31,454 nt of DNA from a virus: IMG/VR virus record IMGVR_UViG_3300034946_000431, positions 1 through 31,454 of that record; one strand, written 5' to 3'. A program made the position numbers and the translations under genes. A model generated the notes under the pieces. It searched no databases, was not told the DNA's origin, and worked only from the letters and a program-made list of their open reading frames with translations. Each line of letters begins with the position of its first letter. The first letter of the stretch is position 1. Below, piece after piece: positions 1-9,624 of this stretch.

Positions 1-3000
1 TCTAAGTTCTACACTTAACGGTATCCACTCACTTTCACAATTTTGATATCCTCCGTCAAATGGACCAGTAATATCATACTGATTACATTCTAACGGTTCA
101 CAAAGTTCAACTGCAATAATAACTCCATCTTCTACATTAAACACATAAGCATTAAAACCATTTTGGTAAGTGCTGTTTGTACTATACCAACCATCTTGAA
201 CAAGAGCACAATCAACTCCTGCACCATCATAAAGAATAGCACCCACATTTAAACCGTATGATTCTTCATACATAAAGTCTCTAAATGCAGGAACTCTAAA
301 TACTGAAGGATCTCCAAACACCAATGCTGCTGCACTACAAGCATCTATAGAACTACCTGTACTTACTACTGGAGGATCTAAATTTACTTGGTAACCTTCT
401 AATAAAGAATTAACTGATAAACCAGTAGGTCTTGTACATGCTGTTGTGGTTGGAGGGATAACTATTGTTGCAGTTCCTGCTAATGCACAATCTGTTACAG
501 TAAATATACCATTTCCTATTTGACAATCTGCTTGTTGGGTTGTACTTGTAGTTGTAGTAAACAATGGTGGATTTGTTGATGTACTTGTTGTAGTAATAGG
601 TATAACAGGTCCTACTTCTCCAGCTATAACATCAAAATTAAGATCACAACAATCATTCTTTCCTGAATAGAAAAAAGCATTATCTGCTATATAAAAACTA
701 GGAAGGTATGAATGAAAAGATATCCAACTTTGTATGTTAAAGTCATAAGAAATTGTCCATGATTTATTACAGAAATACTTTTCGTTATTTAATGATATAG
801 GTCTTTTAATACGAGTAATTTTATTATAAAAGAAGTCACCTTCTTCATCATATGCTATAGTATCTAATAAAGGAGTAAAGTCAAGTTTAGTAATGATTAT
901 TCTATCAAACTTACTATCATATACACCATGTAAACCAATACCACTAAAGGCATTGTCTGTTTCTACATTAGGGAAAAATCTAAGAATGTGAAAAGGAAGC
1001 TCATCTTTCATAAACTTATTTACTCCAGAATTAAACGAAGTTAAGTCTATAGCTTTACCAGCTATTAGAAATATTTGACCTCTTTTAGCATCTGCTGTAA
1101 TTTGACCTTGTGGTATCTTTAATAAAAACTTATTTTGAGATCCTACATAACCAAGGTCTGTCTCAGCATAATCAATTGGTGGAGTTCCACTAAATAATCT
1201 AGGATTTCCAACATAAGCTGCTTGAGGATTACTTGTATCAATTGTCAATAGATTATTATATAGTAATGATTTATTTTCAAAACGAGCAAGTATTGCTTTG
1301 TTCTGAATACCATCTAATGATATAAGATTTCCAAAGTTTTGAGGAAAGTCAAAAAAGGAAAGTGCTCTATATACTAACCAGTTATTTACTCTATTGTCAG
1401 CATTTGTTGCAGCTGGATCAGAATATATAGTTCTAAATGGGTAATTAGTAAAGCAGTCATCATCTTGCCAATCAACAGGAAGGTGTGAAAATGAATTTTC
1501 TTTATTCTGCTTAGAGAATGTTACATTATAATAATATGTATTATCCTGAGCAATAGGTACATTAGCTTCTTGCACCCAATCATCAGGTATTCCTGAACTT
1601 ACATGTGGCCAGAAATCTCCTTCTTTATTATTAAATGCTTGACGTAAATCTGTATTATATGTGCTTTCACAATAAAAGCTAGGAACACCGTATGCAAAGT
1701 TATACATATAACCATCATAAAAAGTTCTAGCTGAACCTGATTCTACTGTAGATGGATCAGTAGAACAATCTAAGTTGTGGGCTTTATATGATATTATATT
1801 TGACATTACAATATTACCATTATCTTGAAGAACATAAGGTTCTAGAATAGATCTTGCAGAATGCCAATATTTTGGATATCCTACATTACCTATTTCATCG
1901 TAAAATATATCACTATCATCAGGAGCATTTACTCTATTGTCAATAAAGAAAGGAAGTTTAGTTTTATATGCAAACTTTGAGATGAACACATCTCCACCAA
2001 AAACAATACCTGTATCATCTCCAGGAGTAATTGTAAATAAACTAGGAATTAGTTTTTGATACCCTGTATCAATAGTTTGATAAGAATATATTTGTCCCCA
2101 TTGATTAGGAACTATATTCTTCATTGATGCATAATAAGAAAGTACAGAAATGTCTTTTTCTTTAGAAGGAGTAGCACATGTACTACTACTACATTCACCA
2201 TCAATAGCAGGACCAGAAGTAATTGTAAATCTAGAATTATCTTTAATCTCAGGTCCCTCACCATTTGGATTTATAGTAGGTGTATCTATTGGAAGAGGTA
2301 GTGGAAGAACTGTTCCATCTTTATCTTCTGTTTTAATAAATACAGAACTTTCTCTATTCCAATTATTAATATCTAATTCATCTTTTCCTAATGATTGTAC
2401 TCCAGGAATTAAGTATCTAGAAATATCGATTTCTCTTTGCTTAATACCTACATTTTGAGGAGTTCCAATTAACGATGTACTATTTTCAATATCAAAAGAG
2501 TAATCATAACTAGCTCTAGAGTTAAATGACATTCCATAATTTCTTCTAGTAATACCATTTATATAAATTGTAAGATATGATTGGTACGCTGTAAACATTG
2601 CAGCTCCATTAAAGTTACCTGATAGAGCTCCAATGTCTTCAGAGCTTTCTAAGGCATCTTGTTGAGCTTCTTTAGATAAAAGTTTATACTTAGCATTATC
2701 TTTAACTTCTACAAAATGAGCTTTACCAGCTCCAAACATTACGCTTTCTAACTTAAGTACACCACCTAAGAAAGGTTGTCCAAAAGATGTTTCAGGAGAA
2801 TTAAATATTTGTCTATTAGCTTCTTCTGACTTTATAGACCTTTGAGGTGTTTCTGTTTGACAGTCTAATGATGATCTTCTACTTACTGGTTCTATATTAC
2901 CATTAACATTTCCCATAACAACTTGTCCTGGAGCCATTACAACTGCTGGTTGAATATCTGTTTTTCTTTTATTTAGTCCACAATTGTTATACTCTACATC

Positions 3001-6000
3001 TCTTGTACTCTGTTGAACATTACCATTAGAATCAGTTATTAGAGCAACTCTTAACCATCTTTTATCAGGACCACCATTAAAATTAAAATTATCAGCACTT
3101 AACCACGCACATTGACTTACTGGTTGTTCATTATTTCTTGTAAAAGGATCAGTCCAACAAACCCTATAACCTGATAAACAGTTATTATTCTTTTCTACCA
3201 TGGTGTAATCACCAGGACCAATTAAACATACACCTCTTAATGTTGTAGGTTTTTCAGTTGAGCAAAATTCAATAGTTACACCTAATTCAATACACTTCTC
3301 TGCATATTTATTTGTGTCACGATCACGATATTGAATTATTGCATATCCTAATTCTGAATCTATCTCTTCACAAGTAACTAACCAAGCTACAGCCTCATCA
3401 TAATAAGCATTGTTATCTTCTAAAATAAAAGGGTCTTCTGCTAAATCATTATATGGATAATTTGGGTAATAGTAATCTTGCTCTTCTCTAGTATACTTAT
3501 TTACGTTCCTAAGCATACCTTTAGCAACAATAGATCTATTAGTACCTCTGTCACCTCTTACTATCTTAAATCCAACTATATCAGCTTTTTGTTCTGTTGT
3601 TAAATTTGAAGATTGTATTAATGATGCTATCTGCTTATTATCTACTCTTATTCCAATTGGAAAAATACCATCATCACGAAGTTCAGGTTGAATTAAAGTA
3701 GTTCTTGGATCTGTATTTGGATTACTTGTATCAACTGGACCTGTAGTTATGGAAGCTGAATAATTTATATCTACTCCAAACTCGTCTCTAAAAGTTGCTT
3801 TCACAATCCAAGTAGCTGCAACTTGAGAAATAAATAATAATTCATCAGAAAGAATTTCTAATACATAATCACCATCTGGAAACGAGGATGCAAATCCAGT
3901 TTGACTTCCATACATATATCTTTGTCCAGAACCAGTGGGTAATGAAGCTAGTACATTTCCATTAGTTGCATTTATTACTCTTGCAGAGTATGAATCTCCA
4001 GAAGGTACTGAAATTGTTAAACGAACTCTTGGATCAAGTAGTTCAATATCAGCACTCCCAAAAGCTATCGTTACTACAGATCCACTATAAGTAGTAGCAC
4101 CTATAAGCTCTAAAGGATCCTGAGATTCATTACTTTCATTATAACTTACTTCCAAAAACTCCCCATCAACAAAAGGAATCTCAGGTTCTTCACCACTTCC
4201 ATTTGGGTCTGTAGGATCTTCTTTTATTATTGGACCATTCTCAATAATTGGACTTACTAATACATCTGGAAACTTGTGGTGTCTAATTTTTTGCCCTGCT
4301 AAATCTCCCCATACATCATCATTACATGGGTATTCTTCTAAAGATTCCCAATAAGATAATTCACCATATTGGTAAGGACCTTTATAGTTACGTGCGTTAG
4401 GATTATAATCTTCAGAGAATCCTATTACAGATCCTGTATTGTATATTTTCCATTGAGGTGAATATCCAACTTCAACATCAATATATTGTTCAACTCCTAC
4501 AATGTCTATTGTTATAGAGTTTCCTGATATATATACTGGTTGAGATAAAGAATTAACTTGAATACAATCATTTTCACCCCTTAAAGTAAGTATTTGTGTT
4601 TCACCTTCAAGATTTGTATATGAAAACTTAGATTTAGGAAATAGAAAGCTACCGCTACCACAAACATTATAAGTATAGTATGGAACAGAAGTAATTTCTG
4701 AATACTCTGGTTCACCTATAAAATCATTATTTGTATCAGGTATTGGTATATAATCATTTTCATTACTTACCCTACCAGGAATATGAAAACCATCTGTTTG
4801 TTTACCGTTCTTTAATAAAAAAACAAGCTCAAATGCATACACCTCATCACGCATGTATCCACGCAAGTCTGTAGCATTTAACTCATCTGAATAATCTTCA
4901 CCTGGTGGAATTCTATATGTCTCCCATTGAAAATCTATATTGCTTGCAATTGATTGATAGTTAGTTCTATCTATAGAAGTAAGATTACTCCAAACAATAA
5001 CATCTTGAACAGCAGTAACATCATTAGCTATATCGTAATAAGGAAACTTTTCAAGTATATCTAATGTAGAAAGTAGTATAGGAGTTTGATTAGCCCCTGT
5101 ATATGTTATTTCTTTAGCAAACTCCTCAATATTATATGTTCCAACAAGTTCTACTGAAGGAACATTATTTATTGTTTTTATTACAGCTATATTAAAAAAC
5201 TGAAATTGACCAGTTAGATCAAGATTAGACACACCTACAACAATAGACTTTCCTACATTATAATTAAAGTTAACTGACACTATATCCTCATCAGCAATGG
5301 GAAGTGGGTTAGTTACAGAGTAATATGAAGTAAGTTCGTTTCCTGATGCATCTGCATATTGTACTGCAAATTGATATGTACCAGCAACTAAGTTACCAGA
5401 ACTATCTATTACATTTACAATGTCTAATTGAGGAAGAGAAAAGTTAGGTTGAATTTTAAGTTGGTTACAATCTACCTCACTACTATATACAGGGTCACAA
5501 CTAGGTGTACCTCCTACAAGTTTGTAAGGAACGTCTTCAATATCTAAATAACGTCTGTCGTTAAGTCCATCTGTCCAATATATTTCTGTAGTACAGTTAG
5601 TTATTCTATGTACAACTTTAGGAATCGGATTTTTTATATTAAAGTTTAGACAAGGAGCATTTACTAACGTTTGATAATTACAATCGTTATTATCCATAAA
5701 TCCAATCTCACTTTGTTCTGAAATAGAATTAACTAGGAAAAATATATGTTTTCTTTTTTCCTGAATATAATGTTGACCAATAAGTTTGTATCCTGATGGA
5801 AATCTAAGACACAACTCATTACCTAACTCATTTTGATAACTTACAGAATTATCATCAAAGTTCTCTACAGCAGCATTTAAAGCATACGTAACTTTACCTT
5901 GTCCAACTTGACTAACAGAACTATCCAAATTTAATCCTGCTTGAGCAGAACCTGGATTCATTCTAATATTACCTAGCTTTCTTTTGTCTTTTTTTTCTTC

Positions 6001-6006
6001 AGCCAT
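1..6006 (-). CDS. Giant muzzle/tail stabilisation-like protein (partial, C-terminus outside window)
   Basis: An uninterrupted reading frame of 2002 codons runs leftward from the ATG at 6004-6006 and off the left edge, so the C-terminus is missing. The N-terminus (LNLDSSVSQVGQGKVTYALN, about residues 25-45) and the following beta-rich region resemble the tail stabilisation or muzzle protein of crAss-like phages, functionally like P22 gp10 or T7 gp12, which forms the distal end of the short tail. About residues 1802-1823 form a Thr/Ser-rich linker (ITTTSTSTNPP then FTTTTSTT), followed by a Cys-containing segment with a second short Thr run, so the last 200 visible residues look like an appended module. 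The gene lies 5 bases after the stop of a tail-tubular-like gene, last in the visible tail operon. The family call is recognition; the beta-propeller fold is inferred from relatives. Confidence 0.75.
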   Translation of the reverse strand, partial: MAEEKKDKRKLGNIRMNPGSAQAGLNLDSSVSQVGQGKVTYALNAAVENFDDNSVSYQNELGNELCLRFPSGYKLIGQHYIQEKRKHIFFLVNSISEQSEIGFMDNNDCNYQTLVNAPCLNFNIKNPIPKVVHRITNCTTEIYWTDGLNDRRYLDIEDVPYKLVGGTPSCDPVYSSEVDCNQLKIQPNFSLPQLDIVNVIDSSGNLVAGTYQFAVQYADASGNELTSYYSVTNPLPIADEDIVSVNFNYNVGKSIVVGVSNLDLTGQFQFFNIAVIKTINNVPSVELVGTYNIEEFAKEITYTGANQTPILLSTLDILEKFPYYDIANDVTAVQDVIVWSNLTSIDRTNYQSIASNIDFQWETYRIPPGEDYSDELNATDLRGYMRDEVYAFELVFLLKNGKQTDGFHIPGRVSNENDYIPIPDTNNDFIGEPEYSEITSVPYYTYNVCGSGSFLFPKSKFSYTNLEGETQILTLRGENDCIQVNSLSQPVYISGNSITIDIVGVEQYIDVEVGYSPQWKIYNTGSVIGFSEDYNPNARNYKGPYQYGELSYWESLEEYPCNDDVWGDLAGQKIRHHKFPDVLVSPIIENGPIIKEDPTDPNGSGEEPEIPFVDGEFLEVSYNESNESQDPLELIGATTYSGSVVTIAFGSADIELLDPRVRLTISVPSGDSYSARVINATNGNVLASLPTGSGQRYMYGSQTGFASSFPDGDYVLEILSDELLFISQVAATWIVKATFRDEFGVDINYSASITTGPVDTSNPNTDPRTTLIQPELRDDGIFPIGIRVDNKQIASLIQSSNLTTEQKADIVGFKIVRGDRGTNRSIVAKGMLRNVNKYTREEQDYYYPNYPYNDLAEDPFILEDNNAYYDEAVAWLVTCEEIDSELGYAIIQYRDRDTNKYAEKCIELGVTIEFCSTEKPTTLRGVCLIGPGDYTMVEKNNNCLSGYRVCWTDPFTRNNEQPVSQCAWLSADNFNFNGGPDKRWLRVALITDSNGNVQQSTRDVEYNNCGLNKRKTDIQPAVVMAPGQVVMGNVNGNIEPVSRRSSLDCQTETPQRSIKSEEANRQIFNSPETSFGQPFLGGVLKLESVMFGAGKAHFVEVKDNAKYKLLSKEAQQDALESSEDIGALSGNFNGAAMFTAYQSYLTIYINGITRRNYGMSFNSRASYDYSFDIENSTSLIGTPQNVGIKQREIDISRYLIPGVQSLGKDELDINNWNRESSVFIKTEDKDGTVLPLPLPIDTPTINPNGEGPEIKDNSRFTITSGPAIDGECSSSTCATPSKEKDISVLSYYASMKNIVPNQWGQIYSYQTIDTGYQKLIPSLFTITPGDDTGIVFGGDVFISKFAYKTKLPFFIDNRVNAPDDSDIFYDEIGNVGYPKYWHSARSILEPYVLQDNGNIVMSNIISYKAHNLDCSTDPSTVESGSARTFYDGYMYNFAYGVPSFYCESTYNTDLRQAFNNKEGDFWPHVSSGIPDDWVQEANVPIAQDNTYYYNVTFSKQNKENSFSHLPVDWQDDDCFTNYPFRTIYSDPAATNADNRVNNWLVYRALSFFDFPQNFGNLISLDGIQNKAILARFENKSLLYNNLLTIDTSNPQAAYVGNPRLFSGTPPIDYAETDLGYVGSQNKFLLKIPQGQITADAKRGQIFLIAGKAIDLTSFNSGVNKFMKDELPFHILRFFPNVETDNAFSGIGLHGVYDSKFDRIIITKLDFTPLLDTIAYDEEGDFFYNKITRIKRPISLNNEKYFCNKSWTISYDFNIQSWISFHSYLPSFYIADNAFFYSGKNDCCDLNFDVIAGEVGPVIPITTTSTSTNPPLFTTTTSTTQQADCQIGNGIFTVTDCALAGTATIVIPPTTTACTRPTGLSVNSLLEGYQVNLDPPVVSTGSSIDACSAAALVFGDPSVFRVPAFRDFMYEESYGLNVGAILYDGAGVDCALVQDGWYSTNSTYQNGFNAYVFNVEDGVIIAVELCEPLECNQYDITGPFDGGYQNCESEWIPLSVELR

Positions 6007-6011
6007 AGTTC

Positions 6012-6980
6012 TTAGTTATTGCGTCTTCTACCGTATCTATTAGCTCGGTTAGGAAGCTCATACTTATTGAACCTATTTAGATCTTTTTTAATTCTTCTTT
6101 GCTTTTCCCAAGATGTTTGTTTCTTCGATTCAGTGAATGCCATAATCCACGCTTCATCACTAAGTTGTTTATAGTAACCTAACTTTGACTGAAGCTGATT
6201 AAACGTTTCATCATTAGTTTGATTAGTTAATGTCTCAAATACTTTATACTTAATAAAAGCTTCAACATATTCTGCAATCCTATAATTATCTGGTATCATT
6301 TGATTACCTGTATCATCATAGTCTGTAGAATAAAATAATAAATGAATTACAGCATGTCTAAAATTAGTTACAAACTTGTTGTCTCTAATATCAAAACTAT
6401 CAATACTTGAAGAGTGAGGAGTAAATTGACCAACAGGTGGTGCAAAGTTGTTCCAATCATTTCTATAATTTACATCACACTGTTGTCTTGCAGATATATT
6501 TCCTGGTTTAAGCAAGTAATCATACCTATAAGATCTTGCAATCTCATTGTTTGTTTTATATACAGCTTGAACAAGTTCAGGCATACATGTACCATCACAA
6601 GATGGGTGTTGACATGCAGAGTTATCACAAGGTGTACCACCAATAGTTAAAGGTGATATTTGAATGGTTGTTGCATTTGCAGCTTGAGAATAGAAAGATG
6701 TTGCAGACGGATAAGGATTACCTGGAACTTCAGCACACATCCAAGCTTCTCTAACAGCATGAAAGTTATCTGGTAACCTTGCTTGAAAATCTTCTACAAA
6801 TAAAACTTGCTCATCTATTTTGTAACTTGTTTTACCTAGCTTATTTAAGCATTTGTTCAAATATGTTGGAAACAATAAATCATCTACTGCTCCTGTATCA
6901 AAGTAACTCTTAAGTTCTTCTTTTACTGTAGCATAGATGGGTTCTGGTGATACAAAATTATATTTATGATAATATGACAT
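6012..6980 (-). CDS. Tail tubular/ring-like virion protein
   Basis: The 322-residue product begins with a helical segment (YATVKEELKSYFDTGAVDD, about residues 16-35) and then LNKCLNKLGKTSYKIDEQVL. This pattern resembles the connector/tail-tubular fold (P22 gp4, T7 gp11) found as ring proteins in crAss-like phages. It has a Cys/His-containing insertion around residues 114-133 (PCDNSACQHPSCDGTC) that could bind a metal. The C-terminus is strongly basic and Arg-rich (NRANRYGRRRNN). The gene starts 2 bases after the stop of the HU/IHF-like gene and ends 5 bases before the muzzle gene, fitting a role between portal and muzzle. The specific ring number cannot be decided from sequence alone. Confidence 0.6.
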   Translation of the reverse strand: MSYYHKYNFVSPEPIYATVKEELKSYFDTGAVDDLLFPTYLNKCLNKLGKTSYKIDEQVLFVEDFQARLPDNFHAVREAWMCAEVPGNPYPSATSFYSQAANATTIQISPLTIGGTPCDNSACQHPSCDGTCMPELVQAVYKTNNEIARSYRYDYLLKPGNISARQQCDVNYRNDWNNFAPPVGQFTPHSSSIDSFDIRDNKFVTNFRHAVIHLLFYSTDYDDTGNQMIPDNYRIAEYVEAFIKYKVFETLTNQTNDETFNQLQSKLGYYKQLSDEAWIMAFTESKKQTSWEKQRRIKKDLNRFNKYELPNRANRYGRRRNN

Positions 6981-6982
6981 TT

Positions 6983-7468
6983 CTAAAATCTTTTAGTCCA
7001 TTCGTTATATATATGTTGGTATTTTTTATCAGTAGTTACATAATGAGATAGTAATCGAGATGTTACTCTTGACGGTTTAAAAAACCAACATGTTGAGTGT
7101 CTAAACCTCGCAGTATCTCTAAACCACATCCAACCAAAGAAGTAACCTTCTGTATGATAGTTAAAATTATAAATGTGTTTACCTTTCTCTCTAGTCTTCT
7201 TCCAGTCAATAGGTAAATTTATAAAGTCTTTCTCACCATTAGATTTAATTCTTTTTCTCTTCTTCTTGTTTATTGAAAACTCTCCAAATCCACAAGGTAA
7301 TCTTTGTTTCTCACCTGTTTCTAGGATATGATGTTTAAACTGTTCGTTAAACTCATATATAATATTTTTCCATTCCTCAAAGGTTAAGCTTATAAGTGGG
7401 TGAGTTTTACAAAAATCTTTGTAATTATCTTTACTTGCACTTCTCCAATCTACTGCAACTCTTGGCAT
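6983..7468 (-). CDS. HU/IHF-like protein in the tail operon
   Basis: This 161-residue product contains FNEQFKHHILETGEKQRLPC followed by GFGEF and a basic stretch INKKKRKRIK (about residues 38-75). That order of helix, turn, G-F-G-x-F and basic strand matches the core of HU/IHF proteins (consensus roughly LPGFGTF followed by a basic arm). The second half is aromatic-rich (YFFGWMWFRDTARF, about residues 109-122) and has no HU counterpart that I recognise. crAss-like phages are known to encode IHF-like subunits; this may be one. It sits 4 bases downstream of one ring-like gene and 2 bases upstream of another. It may bind DNA or have been recruited as a virion component; the sequence does not decide. 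Confidence 0.55.
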   Translation of the reverse strand: MPRVAVDWRSASKDNYKDFCKTHPLISLTFEEWKNIIYEFNEQFKHHILETGEKQRLPCGFGEFSINKKKRKRIKSNGEKDFINLPIDWKKTREKGKHIYNFNYHTEGYFFGWMWFRDTARFRHSTCWFFKPSRVTSRLLSHYVTTDKKYQHIYNEWTKRF

Positions 7469-7472
7469 TTAT

Positions 7473-8198
7473 TTAGTTTGTTGGTTGTGATGTTGCTGTT
7501 TGTCCGTCTATTCCTTCATTACTTGTATCAGACTTAATATTAAAGTATGTACCTAAGAGCTTTGTAGATGTCATAGCTAATGTTTGTTGTTCTAAGTATC
7601 CAGGAATGAAAGATTGTTTGTCTAAGGGGTTCATACAATACTCATCGAGCGTGTAACTTGTACTACACTCACAATCTGGATACATTATATCTTTAGGTAC
7701 ATCGTCTTCAAGAAATGCTACAAATCTTACAGAAATTAACAAAGGATTGCTTACATATAAATATCCATTAGATATCCAAAAATAACTTTCTTTTTTTATG
7801 ATGGGAAGCTTTAGTAAGTTTAAATATCTATTTATAGTAATTTCTTTTATTTTAGTACCGTTCCCTCCCATAGCGTTTATAGAATAAACACCTTGTATCA
7901 CATACTGATAATTACCTTCAGATACCTTAGGAATTTTATTTTTTGATCTTGCCACTGTACAAGGGTCAACATAGTCACAACACTCAGAAATGGGAACTTC
8001 TATCATTTCTAAACAAGGAATGGTAGTAAATAAAGTATCACTAGCCCATAGCTTTCTTAAATTAGTTTCTCTTTTAATTAAAGCTATTGCATTAATTTTA
8101 ATCTCAGAAGCAATTGCTCTATCTGTTATACGTGCATCAGTAGATATGATCCTGTGTGTAGACCTTATATCTGAAACCAATTTTCTAAGTGTTGACAT
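7473..8198 (-). CDS. Ring/tail connector-like virion protein
   Basis: The 241-residue product has a helical N-terminus (about residues 1-50), a central beta-rich part ending in a YFWISNGYLYVSNPLLISVR segment (about residues 138-157) and a C-terminal stretch with NPLDKQSFIPGYLEQQTLAM followed by a disordered tail. The segment that reads out a strand pair (GYLYVSNP) before a helix that opens with a negatively charged loop resembles the layout of the 243-residue connector-like protein at 15441-16172, which suggests both belong to the ring-protein group of crAss-like tails. The gene lies 2 bases after the metallophosphoesterase and 4 bases before the HU/IHF-like gene, inside the tail operon. The relationship to the other ring-like protein is my own visual alignment and weak. 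Confidence 0.55.
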   Translation of the reverse strand: MSTLRKLVSDIRSTHRIISTDARITDRAIASEIKINAIALIKRETNLRKLWASDTLFTTIPCLEMIEVPISECCDYVDPCTVARSKNKIPKVSEGNYQYVIQGVYSINAMGGNGTKIKEITINRYLNLLKLPIIKKESYFWISNGYLYVSNPLLISVRFVAFLEDDVPKDIMYPDCECSTSYTLDEYCMNPLDKQSFIPGYLEQQTLAMTSTKLLGTYFNIKSDTSNEGIDGQTATSQPTN

Positions 8199-8200
8199 AA

Positions 8201-9451
8201 TTATATTCTTTCTTCAAATTCAGCTACTTTACCCACTTTAAAATCATAAACTAAAGCTAGAGCAGCTCGTACACTGTGTACAAAATTATTATCTTTATGC
8301 CATCTATCTGTTCCAGATAAACTAGGCATTTGTTGTATCCTAACTCCTTTTATTTCTTTTGCCATATAGTGATGTTTATCACCTGTGTGAACTTCTCTAT
8401 ATTTAGAATCCCCAAACCACTTACTATAAGTTGGATGTGTAGCAAATAATAAAGGTAAAGCATCAATCTTACAGTTACCGTGATGGAACCCAATAAATGT
8501 ATTACCAACTACAGTGGCTTTAATTAACCCTTCTTCTCTAACAAATGATATATGATCATCTTCTTTAAAAAATACATCCAATGCGTGAGCTAAGTAATAT
8601 GACTTAGTTCTATCGTGGTTACCTTGTACTAAAATAACCTCAACATGTTTAGAGTTAGTCTTTAGCATTTTAATAGTATCTACTAAAAGATTAAATCCCA
8701 TTTCATACTCTGATGCATAATCTAGTATTATATCTTGAGGAGTACCATTAGTTGTAGTGTTTTGATAAGTATCTGTATGAAAGAAATCATTAGATATAGG
8801 AAACACTACTTTATTTATATTATAAATAGATCTAACTTTATGAGTTAAAGCTTCTGCTATTCTTACAAATCTATTAACTCTAGTTTGTGGATCATTATCT
8901 CCATCAACATATCTTTTAGCTAAATGATAATCTGATAAAGATAACTCAATGTCTACAAGAGATTTCTTATTATCTATCTCAGGAGCAGGAATAGGAATGT
9001 AGTTTGATTTATAACTCTTTAAGAACTTACTAAAATCATCAGCTGTATAATCTGATGGACCTTTTCTTTTTGAGAATATAGAAGATGTAAACTTACCACT
9101 AGGTAACATCTTAGACCAATAGTTTGTAATTATATATTCTTCTAAGTTTATTTTATGAAGCTTTGCTAACTCTATATGATCTTTTGGTTCATAATCAGAA
9201 GTAATTGTACTTTCAACTGTACCTTTCTGTACATTAACTTTTTTTACAACTTCATTATATACTTCTCCTGAATTTGCTTTTGCTAAAAATTGACTACCAT
9301 CACAATTACCTTCCCCTTCATTTTTTATTTCTTTAATTAAATCAATAACTTCTTGTTCAGTAATATTTAATTTTTCAGCGTAAAACTTTTTACTTTTTTT
9401 CCAATGTAATAAATTCTTTAACTTAACTAGTAATTCTGGGTCGTTTGTCAT
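8201..9451 (-). CDS. Calcineurin-like metallophosphoesterase with N-terminal HTH
   Basis: The 416-residue product carries the metal-binding motifs of calcineurin-like phosphoesterases in order: SDYHLAK (Asp174, His176), NDFFH (Asn221-Asp222 region), GNHD (277-280), a His pair in GFHHGN (323-324) and GDKHH (357-361). Such enzymes hydrolyse phosphodiesters or phosphomonoesters with two metal ions; the nucleic-acid exonuclease branch (Mre11/SbcD) is one possible relation. Residues about 10-45 (KNLLHWKKSKKFYAEKLNIT then EQEVIDLIKEI) read as a helix-turn-helix, a possible DNA contact. It is first in the tail block, just after the double terminator, and runs 2 bases into the next gene. Substrate is unknown. 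DNA processing during ejection or packaging is inference. Confidence 0.85.
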   Translation of the reverse strand: MTNDPELLVKLKNLLHWKKSKKFYAEKLNITEQEVIDLIKEIKNEGEGNCDGSQFLAKANSGEVYNEVVKKVNVQKGTVESTITSDYEPKDHIELAKLHKINLEEYIITNYWSKMLPSGKFTSSIFSKRKGPSDYTADDFSKFLKSYKSNYIPIPAPEIDNKKSLVDIELSLSDYHLAKRYVDGDNDPQTRVNRFVRIAEALTHKVRSIYNINKVVFPISNDFFHTDTYQNTTTNGTPQDIILDYASEYEMGFNLLVDTIKMLKTNSKHVEVILVQGNHDRTKSYYLAHALDVFFKEDDHISFVREEGLIKATVVGNTFIGFHHGNCKIDALPLLFATHPTYSKWFGDSKYREVHTGDKHHYMAKEIKGVRIQQMPSLSGTDRWHKDNNFVHSVRAALALVYDFKVGKVAEFEERI

Positions 9452-9558
9452 GGTTTAAAATTTACAAATATCGTAAAGATATAAAAATTATTTTGCATAT
9501 CTCAATAAAATTGATTATAGGTACTTTTATTTATAATCAACTATGTTAGAAATAAAAA
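9452..9558 (-). promoter_or_regulatory. Likely promoter region of the tail block
   Basis: This AT-rich gap lies between the double terminator (9559-9615) and the start of the metallophosphoesterase gene. Because two terminators close the upstream block, the tail operon probably has its own promoter here. On the minus strand GATATTTG (9464-9471) matches seven of the eight positions of the Bacteroidota -7 element TAnnTTTG, but it lies very close to the start codon and I cannot place a convincing -33 element. The exact start point is uncertain. Confidence 0.35.
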
Positions 9559-9583
9559 CTCCCAAGGGACTAGCCCTCAGGAG
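9559..9583 (-). terminator. Rho-independent terminator (second of a pair)
   Basis: On the minus strand a 10-base-pair stem (CTCCTGAGGG with CCCTTGGGAG, two G-U pairs) closes a 5-base loop and is followed directly by TTTTTATTT. It follows the terminator at 9584-9615 immediately, so leftward transcripts meet two hairpins in a row. Confidence 0.8.
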
Positions 9584-9615
9584 AAAAACCTTGTAAACCA
9601 ACAAAACAAGGTTTT
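9584..9615 (-). terminator. Rho-independent terminator (first of a pair)
   Basis: Perfect 10-base-pair inverted repeat AAAACCTTGT/ACAAGGTTTT (9585-9594 with 9606-9615) around an 11-base loop, followed on the minus strand by five T. It lies about 10 bases after the stop codon of the last fibre-block gene. Confidence 0.8.
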
Positions 9616-9624
9616 AAGTATAGT

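Noticed and set aside
2150-2458. 102-residue plus-strand frame inside the muzzle gene
   Set aside because: Shadow of the long muzzle frame, which is open throughout on the other strand.
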